Source of the DNA: an uncultured delta proteobacterium
GTDB taxonomy: Bacteria; Desulfobacterota; WTBG01; CAIYCZ01
Assembly (NCBI GenBank): GCA_903924805.1
Contig: CAIYCZ010000056.1
Coordinates: 1 to 7,519 of the forward strand
Reading direction: 5' to 3'
DNA: 7,519 nucleotides
Both the position numbers and the translations under genes were made by a program. Numbering within the stretch: the first letter of the stretch is position 1; every line of letters starts with the position of its first letter. The notes beneath the pieces are model-generated. The model saw only the letters and a program-made list of their open reading frames with translations. It was not told where the DNA came from and searched no databases. Positions 1-5,243 of the stretch are shown here, one piece after another.

Positions 1-611
1 ATGTCTTCGCGTTCGGGCAGCGAAATCCACTCTCCCCATTTATGAATCCAGCGCGCCGGGGTGACGCCTTCCTGAAGCAAAGCTTCACTGTTACCCCTGA
101 CCGCTTCTACTACGATTTCATCCATGCCGGTCAGCGGATTTCTGCTGAACGACACCCCGGAAAAAACCGCAGGCACCATTTCCTGGATGATCGCAGCCAT
201 TTTCAGGCTGTCCTGAGCGATGCCAGTTTTTTTCATATAAGAGGCTACACCGGAAGCATTGATTGATTCCCATATGGTCTCGATGGCTTTCAGTATATTC
301 TCAATACCGTGGACATTAAGGATGCTTTTAAACTGGCCGGCAAAAGAACAATCCTGACTGTCCTCGATATTTGCCGAAGAGCGAATCGCGTAGATGAGGC
401 TCCCGTCAATTTTTTCCGTCAGTTCTGCCGTAACGGCTGCTGCTGTTTCTTCTCTATTTTTCAGGTAGTGCACAAACGCATCCCAGGTGCAGACGTGGGT
501 TGCCGGCACCTGGTAACCTCTTTTAAACAGGAACCGCAGCAATTGCGCCTTATTCCCGATGTTGTGAGGACGCCGGGCGTCCCGGAGATTAATGATGTAT
601 TGAGCCCGCAT
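1..611 (-). CDS. PEP synthase / pyruvate phosphate dikinase-like nucleotide-binding protein (5' part, runs off left edge)
   Basis: This frame is open from ATG at 611 to the window edge, giving 203 codons with the C-terminal part missing. The visible protein matches the PEP/pyruvate-binding ATP-grasp-like domain (PF01326 type) found at the N-terminus of PEP synthase and PPDK, which transfers phosphate from ATP to a histidine carrier domain. Visible motifs are the N-terminal IGNKAQLLRFL (18-28, where GGK is usual; Lys21 kept) followed by VPATHV (35-40), then IRSSANIED (76-84), SFAGQF (89-94), LNVHG (98-102), QEMVPAVFSGVSFSRNPLTG (143-162) and EGVTP (181-185). The start lies 23 bp inside the end of the plsY-like gene, suggesting translational coupling; the Shine-Dalgarno match (AGG 8 nt upstream) is weak. 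Whether the full protein also carries the His and PEP-utilising domains cannot be seen. Family assignment is firm; exact substrate is open, because stand-alone or rearranged relatives exist. Confidence 0.87.
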   Translation of the reverse strand, partial: MRAQYIINLRDARRPHNIGNKAQLLRFLFKRGYQVPATHVCTWDAFVHYLKNREETAAAVTAELTEKIDGSLIYAIRSSANIEDSQDCSFAGQFKSILNVHGIENILKAIETIWESINASGVASYMKKTGIAQDSLKMAAIIQEMVPAVFSGVSFSRNPLTGMDEIVVEAVRGNSEALLQEGVTPARWIHKWGEWISLPERED

Positions 612-1215
612 CTTTTATGCCTGACCGCTGCTGAAAAATATTGTAATAGGTGAAATCATCTTTTCGCGCATAGTTATTAAGATAAAACAGGAGACTGGTC
701 AATATGCCAAAGGCGGTAAACAGCACATCGCGCTCAACGATAAAAATGGCACAGGGAATACAGAGCAGCTGAATTTTTTTGACAAGAATATTTCCCCGTG
801 CACAGAGGGAGAGGGTTAACCAGGTAGCAAGCAGGATGAGAAAAGAGTAGGGTGAAAGTACCAGAATGCTCCAGAGCGCAACGGTGCTGCCCTTGCCGCC
901 TCTGCCTTTTAAAAAAACGGAAAAGCTCGTGCCAACAAGGGAGCAGAAGACAAGCAGCAGCGCAACAAACAGAGTGCCGGCAAAAAATGTTTTTGCTATA
1001 TAGATAGGGACAAGAGCCTTTGAAATTTCTCCGGTGATGGTGATAAGTACCGCTCCGACCCCCCCCACTTTATAGGCATTTGTTACACCGACATTACCGG
1101 TGCCCTCTTCGGTCAGTTTTTTATGCTTGAGGAGATAGGTGGCGATGTAGGCATACGGTATTGCACCATAAACATAGGAAAAAACCGCACAGATGACGAT
1201 TCCCATGGTTTGCAT
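589..1215 (-). CDS. plsY: PlsY-family glycerol-3-phosphate acyltransferase, divergent
   Basis: A 208-residue polytopic inner-membrane protein of the PF02660 family, about the usual PlsY length. PlsY transfers an acyl group from acyl-phosphate (made by PlsX) to glycerol-3-phosphate, giving lysophosphatidate. Seen directly: the N-terminal hydrophobic helix with YGAIPYAYI (16-24, normally GSIPFGYL), motif 1 EGTGNVGVTNAYKVGG (37-52), and motif 2 FLKGRGGKGSTVAL (101-114). Departures from family norm: the His of the usual GHxFPVFL is Thr96, and the C-terminal motif (R/H..NI.RL..G) is not recognisable, the tail instead being polar from about residue 184. The start ATG at 1215 is fixed by an in-frame TGA directly upstream (1216-1218). 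An eight-G run in the coding strand (1059-1066) falls just after motif 1. No plsX is adjacent. It is probably a paralogue or an altered acyltransferase; confident of family, less of activity. Confidence 0.83.
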   Translation of the reverse strand: MQTMGIVICAVFSYVYGAIPYAYIATYLLKHKKLTEEGTGNVGVTNAYKVGGVGAVLITITGEISKALVPIYIAKTFFAGTLFVALLLVFCSLVGTSFSVFLKGRGGKGSTVALWSILVLSPYSFLILLATWLTLSLCARGNILVKKIQLLCIPCAIFIVERDVLFTAFGILTSLLFYLNNYARKDDFTYYNIFQQRSGIKDAGSIHH

Positions 1216-1371
1216 TCAATGGATACTCTTGAATAAACAACCGCTATCGTCTGTTGGCAATTGAGAGAAACGCCTTGAAATGAGGTAAGGAGCCCCCCCA
1301 CTATTTTCTTATCCTCACTGCTTGCTGGTGTGCTTACGAGGGCATTCAGTATCATTTTTTGTGTTTAAAAA

Positions 1372-1400
1372 AGTGTAACATACACACATTTAAATTGCAA
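1372..1400 (-). promoter_or_regulatory. Predicted sigma70 promoter for the plsY-like operon
   Basis: Read leftward: -35 TTGCAA (1400-1395), 17-bp spacer, -10 TACACT (1377-1372), four of six matches in each box. It would start a transcript near 1365, leaving an untranslated leader of about 150 nt before ATG 1215. It faces away from the DedA promoter in the same gap. Prediction only. Confidence 0.42.
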
Positions 1401-1420
1401 AAAAATTTTTGGATGATATG

Positions 1421-1434
1421 ACCCCGGAAGGGGT
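1421..1434. other. Short inverted repeat between the divergent promoters
   Basis: ACCCC-GGAA-GGGGT is a perfect 5-bp stem with a GGAA loop. It lies between the leftward -35 box (1400) and the rightward -35 box (1450). A regulator-binding site is possible from the position, but the element is short and could be chance. Confidence 0.25.
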
Positions 1435-1449
1435 GAGTGATTTTCCATA

Positions 1450-1478
1450 TTGTGTGTGACCAGTGCAGCTGTTATAAT
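1450..1478 (+). promoter_or_regulatory. Predicted sigma70 promoter for the dedA-flippase unit
   Basis: -35 TTGTGT (1450-1455), exactly 17 bp, then a perfect TATAAT (1473-1478). The predicted start near 1485 gives a leader of about 25 nt before ATG 1511. The leader contains GGGTATA twice (1489-1495 and 1501-1507); the second copy, with GGGG at 1500-1503, is placed about right for ribosome binding. The -10 box is strong and the -35 box weak, which suits an activated or moderately weak promoter. Confidence 0.55.
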
Positions 1479-1510
1479 TACCTACTACGGGTATAAACCG
1501 GGGTATACTA

Positions 1511-2071
1511 ATGGAACATTTCATTCAGACCTACGGGTATCTGGCATTATTGATCGGTGCTCTTGCTGAGGGAGAAACAATACTCATACTGGCCGGCTTT
1601 GCAGCGCACCGGGGATATTTGGCATTGCCTCTGGTAATTATTATTGGCGCCGCAGCAACTACGCTGTGCGATCAATTCCTGTATTTTATGGGGAAATTCT
1701 ATGGTCAGGCCTTTTTAGAAAAACGGCCACACCTGAAAGCTCGAACTGACAGTTTCCGCATGCGTTTACAAGAGTATCAAAATCTGTTAATTGTGGGCTT
1801 TAGATTCATGTATGGCATGCGCATCGTGGCGCCGTTTGTCATCGGCATGAGCGGAATAGGGATTCAGCGATTTGCCGTCCTCAATATCTTCAGCGCACTG
1901 CTGTGGACGTCCCTGTTTGGCTCAGGGGGATACTTTTTTGGGACTGCCCTTGAGCTGGTAATCGGCGATATCAGGCAGTACGAATTTACCCTTATGGGTG
2001 GAATTGTGCTACTGGGCGTACTGGCGTGGGCGTTTCATTTTTACCGGACCGGGCGCTTAAAGAGAACGTAA
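1511..2071 (+). CDS. DedA-family (SNARE-associated/VTT) membrane protein
   Basis: A 186-residue inner-membrane protein of the PF09335 family, near the usual DedA length. DedA proteins are membrane-homeostasis factors; some members act as undecaprenyl-phosphate or phospholipid flippases. Seen directly: N-terminal helix then the acidic pair LAEGETILILAGF (18-30, Glu20 and Glu22), re-entrant stretch GAAATTLCDQFLYFMGKFYG (46-65, Asp54), then FRFMYGMRIVAPFVIGMSG (97-115, Arg98, Arg104, Pro108), followed by F..LN..SALLWTSLFGSGGYFFG (121-144) and a last helix around 162-178 with a basic tail. These match the conserved E, D, R, R..P and W....GY..G positions of active DedA proteins. ATG 1511 is preceded by GGGG with 7-nt spacing. 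The next gene follows closely or overlaps, so the two are probably co-transcribed. The lipid moved cannot be told from sequence. Confidence 0.9.
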   Translation: MEHFIQTYGYLALLIGALAEGETILILAGFAAHRGYLALPLVIIIGAAATTLCDQFLYFMGKFYGQAFLEKRPHLKARTDSFRMRLQEYQNLLIVGFRFMYGMRIVAPFVIGMSGIGIQRFAVLNIFSALLWTSLFGSGGYFFGTALELVIGDIRQYEFTLMGGIVLLGVLAWAFHFYRTGRLKRT

Positions 2072-2115
2072 GTCATGAAGTGAATAGTATTCAGGAAAAA
2101 CTGTCACGGTTGAGT

Positions 2116-3165
2116 ATGGAGCAAAAGGTATTTCAGGAAGCAACCGGTAATTCATCAGCACGGCAGTCTGTTCAACAGGCAGTTAAGCAGATAGCCGGCT
2201 ATCTGCTTGCGCTTGCCTGCCTGATCTGGGTTTTTCACGATATCCAGTTACACCGTGTATGGGTGAACATATCGTCCATGAACTGGCTGCTGGTAGCAGG
2301 GGCTGTCGGCTGTGATATCGTGAGCTATGTATGCCAGGGCCTGCGCTGGCATCTGCTGTTGCACAGGACCGGCCCGACTACCACCATGCGGGCAGTACAT
2401 GCTATTTATGCGGGGCTGTTTACCAATGAAATTCTTCCTATGCGTGTTGGTGAGCTGGTTCGCACCTATCTGATTTCACGGTGGCTCTCGGTACCATTTA
2501 TTTCCATAATTCCTTCCGTGGCGGTGGAACGGCTCTTTGATGGTATCTGGCTGGGGATAGGGTTTGTCATAACCGCTGCTTTTATACAGGTACCGGAAAA
2601 TATCACGGATGCTGCGCAAACGGTCGGGGTCGGGGCGCTTGTGCTGATAGGTTTATTTCTGTACCTCATAGTGGTGAGGAGGAAGACAAACGATGCGGTT
2701 ATAAAACAAAACCATGACCGGGGATGGCAGCCGCTCAGACTGCTGAAATCATTTTTTGTTCATATTGCTGACGAGATCCAGGTGCTCGGCACTTCGCGTT
2801 ATTTTTATTTTTCCTTTCTGGTCTCTTCCCTTATGCTGATTCTGCAGATTCTTGCCTTCTGCCTGATCATGTGGGCATACGGATTACAGCTGTCCGTGTG
2901 GGCCGGGGCTGCGGTTCTTCTGTTCCTGCGGCTTGGTACCGTCCTTCCTAACGCACCGTCCAATGTCGGCACCTATCAGTTTTTATGTGTGGTAGGGCTT
3001 ACCTTTTTCGGGATTGAAAAGACGGTTGCAACGGGTTTTTCGGTAGCGGCGTTCATAATTCTGACCGTGCCACTCTGGGCATTAGGATTTATTGCCATAA
3101 GCCGCAGCGGTATGACGTTGCAGCAAATCCGAACCGACATCAGGGTGATGATGAAAAAGTACTAG
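2116..3165 (+). CDS. LPG-synthase-TM / UPF0104 flippase-like integral membrane protein
   Basis: From ATG 2116 this is 349 residues with about eight hydrophobic segments, of the PF03706 family (flippase-like domain; relatives of the MprF membrane half, AglD and YbhN). Seen directly: first helix about 26-42, then NEILPMRVGELVRTYLI (104-120), SVAVERLFDGIWL (134-146) and the C-terminal LPNAPSNVGTYQF (277-289), which stands where the family has lP.sPG.iG..E. The Glu there is Gln288. Family members translocate or act on lipid-linked substrates; which one is unknown here. Start is uncertain: GTG 2026 would overlap dedA by 46 bp, GTG 2080 and TTG 2110 are also in frame, and no candidate has a good Shine-Dalgarno. 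ATG 2116 gives the most family-like N-terminus. The stop TAG sits inside the left end of a repeat element, so the C-terminal end may have been set by its insertion. Likely one operon with the DedA gene. Confidence 0.85.
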   Translation: MEQKVFQEATGNSSARQSVQQAVKQIAGYLLALACLIWVFHDIQLHRVWVNISSMNWLLVAGAVGCDIVSYVCQGLRWHLLLHRTGPTTTMRAVHAIYAGLFTNEILPMRVGELVRTYLISRWLSVPFISIIPSVAVERLFDGIWLGIGFVITAAFIQVPENITDAAQTVGVGALVLIGLFLYLIVVRRKTNDAVIKQNHDRGWQPLRLLKSFFVHIADEIQVLGTSRYFYFSFLVSSLMLILQILAFCLIMWAYGLQLSVWAGAAVLLFLRLGTVLPNAPSNVGTYQFLCVVGLTFFGIEKTVATGFSVAAFIILTVPLWALGFIAISRSGMTLQQIRTDIRVMMKKY

Positions 3166-3321
3166 CAGGCTGTTGAAAAACACCCATCTGCTGCGTTGCG
3201 CTCATCCCTCGTCATTGCGGCGTACCGTGAAGTACGCCTCATTCCTCGTGATTTCACGCGCCTTGCATCTGAATGTTTTTGACCAGCCTCAAGAAAAACC
3301 ACTTTTTCAATAACCTGATAG
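3162..3321. mobile_element. MITE-like palindromic element, 160 bp, no coding capacity
   Basis: The ends form terminal inverted repeats: CTAGCAGGCTGTTGAAAAA (3162-3180) against the complement of 3303-3321, 16 of 19 matching. A second, inner copy of the end lies at 3275-3290 (GTTTTTGACCAGCCTC, 13 of 16 to the complement of the left end). The centre is a perfect hairpin GGCGTAC-6 nt-GTACGCC (3219-3225 and 3232-3238), and the flanking arms are loosely complementary. A small perfect GAAAAA/TTTTTC hairpin lies at 3293-3308. From memory, intergenic elements starting AGGCTGTTGAAAAA recur in Desulfobacterota and related genomes; that is recall and was not searched. It contains the stop codon of the upstream gene and may act as its transcript end. 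No transposase is present. Confidence 0.68.
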
Positions 3322-3448
3322 CTTTCCTGCCTTGAGCTTTTTATTAACTTTTTTATCGACATACGCTTACCTCCTGTTGTACTATTTAATGGGTATCTTT
3401 GCAGGAGCATGCCGGTCGAGCTTTACCTTATTTATATACGCCAGGTGT

Positions 3449-5098
3449 ATGAATTTAGCGCAGATCAAGACATCACATATTTCCAAGCGAAAGCTGTTTC
3501 AGATAGAGCGGGCAGTGGTGCGGGAAATGACAAACCTGTGGTACAAACAGGAGTGCTATTTCGAGGGGAATTTTGCGGAAAATGTGGATATTGATTTCAC
3601 GGGAAGGCGCATCAAGATTACCTTTACCCTCATTAAAGGAATGCGGCATGGTTCACCGGAGGCCACGGTAAATGAGCTGATGAAAAGCCTGATTCTCACC
3701 ATGGCAACCGACCCGCATACCGGTATCCTCCTGGAAAATTATGAATACATCATAGGAAATATTCTTGATGTTTTTGTATACCGGATCAAGGAGATCGGTG
3801 GGAGAAAGTTTCTCCTCCACCGCCTCCAGACCCTTGATCTCGGTTTCAGAGTAAGCTTTGGTCTGGGAGAAGCCTACTACCCCGTCAACAACGCCCGCCA
3901 CTTTTTAAACGAGGTCCTCATCGGCACCAGCACATCATCTCCGGAGGAAACGGTGGAGACGCTGCGGGAAGCTGTGCGGGAAACGGGGATGCTGGGGCTG
4001 AAGGAGCAGGGGGTCACCTTCCATATCATCATGGAAAAAGAGAATGAGGCAAGTTTTATCAGCCTTCCGCTGGGAGCGGAACAGACTAATTATGTATCAC
4101 TCATAAGCGAACACACCATGCGCTGCAATATCATCGGCTCCCTCAGCGGAGATAGCAGCCAGCAGCCCGGCATTCTCAAGATTGATGCACCCACCCACCC
4201 CCTTCAGTTTATCCGCCACAAAGGGTTCTCCCTGACGCTGGATGAGAAAGCCCTGATGGAGAAACTGGGAGCACCCAGAGATTTAAGCAAAAAAGACTTC
4301 AGCAGAGATGAGCTGTTATACCTTAAGCTTCTGTTTAATGAATACGTGCAGCTTGCTTATTTCCTCATGAGCAGCCGGATGATTGACCCCAGCCTGCGTC
4401 TGCTTATCATCTTCCCCAGGGTAAACCTGTTTAAAATCATGCATGAAGAAAGTGCCCGGATCCCGCCGGAGGAGCCGCAGACACTGGGTGAACTTGCCTC
4501 CTGCCACAGCATGCTGTTCCCTTTGCAGGACCTGCGCTCTCAAAACCGGGAGAAAAAATCATATCGTATTCCTGAACGGATACTGCAGGAGAGACGGGTT
4601 GCTGCAATAAAAGCACTGGCGCAGAGCACCATGGTGCACGTTCAAACGCCCCTGGTAAACGTGGAGCGGTACCTTCAGCGCTATGTGGATGGGGGGCTTG
4701 CAGACCAGAAGATACTGAAACGCATACATGCCAGACTGCATGCGATTTCCACCTATCTTAAAAAACTGCACAACCTGCAGCAGGTGGTGTTTGACGATAC
4801 GGGTAAGACGCTGGAGCTTGAAGCATGTGCGAGGGGAAAGGCCGTGAATCAGAAAAAAGAGGCGCTTGAAGAAATTGCTGAGAATATTCAAATTGCAGAG
4901 GTTGAGGAGATGCGGGATGTTGTGACGACAAAGATGCTTGATTACCTCTCTTCAGTGACCGTTAAACTGGACCAGCTTGAAAAGGTCAGCTCTCCATCCA
5001 TAAAGAAAGAAATTATTCAGGACCTCCAGTCGCGCACCCGGCTCGTCCTCAGCCAGTCAGGAGCTTTCTACCGGCTGGTGCTCGGCACTGATGCATAA
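3449..5098 (+). CDS. Unrecognised soluble protein with helical, degenerate DHp-like C-terminal region
   Basis: I do not recognise this family. The frame is open from TTG 3332 (588 codons). I start it at ATG 3449 (549 codons) because the upstream 39 codons read as a hydrophobic stretch over T-rich repeat-adjacent DNA and no site there has a ribosome-binding signal; ATG 3389 and ATG 3527 are alternatives. From ATG 3449: an alpha/beta-looking N-terminal part to about 150, a mixed middle (170-330) with a hydrophobic strand SLRLLIIFPRVNLF (315-328), then mostly helix. Helices at about 377-413 and 417-446 form an antiparallel-hairpin pattern, with MVHVQTPLVN (395-404) resembling a histidine-kinase H-box but one residue short. 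No ATP-binding N, G1 or G2 boxes follow; a further charged helical tail (461-549) ends the protein. No membrane helix is seen in this form. It has no obvious operon partner and converges on uvrC. The long open frame and ordinary codon use make it a real gene. Confidence 0.8.
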   Translation: MNLAQIKTSHISKRKLFQIERAVVREMTNLWYKQECYFEGNFAENVDIDFTGRRIKITFTLIKGMRHGSPEATVNELMKSLILTMATDPHTGILLENYEYIIGNILDVFVYRIKEIGGRKFLLHRLQTLDLGFRVSFGLGEAYYPVNNARHFLNEVLIGTSTSSPEETVETLREAVRETGMLGLKEQGVTFHIIMEKENEASFISLPLGAEQTNYVSLISEHTMRCNIIGSLSGDSSQQPGILKIDAPTHPLQFIRHKGFSLTLDEKALMEKLGAPRDLSKKDFSRDELLYLKLLFNEYVQLAYFLMSSRMIDPSLRLLIIFPRVNLFKIMHEESARIPPEEPQTLGELASCHSMLFPLQDLRSQNREKKSYRIPERILQERRVAAIKALAQSTMVHVQTPLVNVERYLQRYVDGGLADQKILKRIHARLHAISTYLKKLHNLQQVVFDDTGKTLELEACARGKAVNQKKEALEEIAENIQIAEVEEMRDVVTTKMLDYLSSVTVKLDQLEKVSSPSIKKEIIQDLQSRTRLVLSQSGAFYRLVLGTDA

Positions 5099-5243
5099 GC
5101 CGCCTATTTGAAAATCCCAATTCCCAATCTCTAAACTCTAAACAAAACCAAAATTCAAAGCAGGCATATAAGCCATATTGTGGATTTTAGTCATTTAGAA
5201 TTGTTTAGAGTTTGGTGCTTAGAATTTCGAAATTCCGGCTTAT
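5095..5243. repeat. AT-rich heptamer and inverted-repeat intergenic element between convergent genes
   Basis: The gap between the two stop codons is built from inverted repeats. Outer arms ATAAGCCG (5095-5102) and CGGCTTAT (5236-5243) include or touch both stops. Inner arms AAACTCTAAACAA (5133-5145) and TTGTTTAGAGTTT (5201-5213) are a perfect 13-bp match. A perfect 14-bp palindrome GAATTTCGAAATTC occupies 5222-5235. The left half also shows period-7 tandem units: TCCCAAT twice (5115-5128) then CTCTAAA twice (5129-5142). The right half, read on the minus strand, has related units. It could serve as a two-way transcription end for both genes, though there is no compact GC-rich terminator stem. 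From memory, such heptamer strings are dispersed intergenic repeats in some environmental bacteria. Confidence 0.65.

Noticed and set aside
42..653. Two rightward open frames (42-266 and 309-653) as genes
   Set aside because: They lie antisense to the PEP/pyruvate-binding gene, whose protein motifs are unmistakable; the rightward translations resemble nothing and have no start signals.
1113..1355. Leftward 80-codon frame overlapping the plsY start as a leader gene or an N-terminal extension of PlsY
   Set aside because: It is in another frame, has no membrane-helix or PlsY character, and the plsY frame is closed by TGA directly before its ATG, so slippage at the G7 run could not join them.
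3162..3410. Leftward 82-codon frame as a gene
   Set aside because: It is the translation of the MITE-like repeat; low complexity and no family resemblance.
3409..3594. Rightward frame from ATG 3409, preceded by AGGAG
   Set aside because: AGGAG is only one base from the ATG, the frame is short, and it lies inside the long open frame in another phase.
3449..5098. Calling the unknown protein a histidine kinase
   Set aside because: The H-box-like stretch has one residue too few between His and Pro, and no N, G1 or G2 ATP-binding boxes follow.
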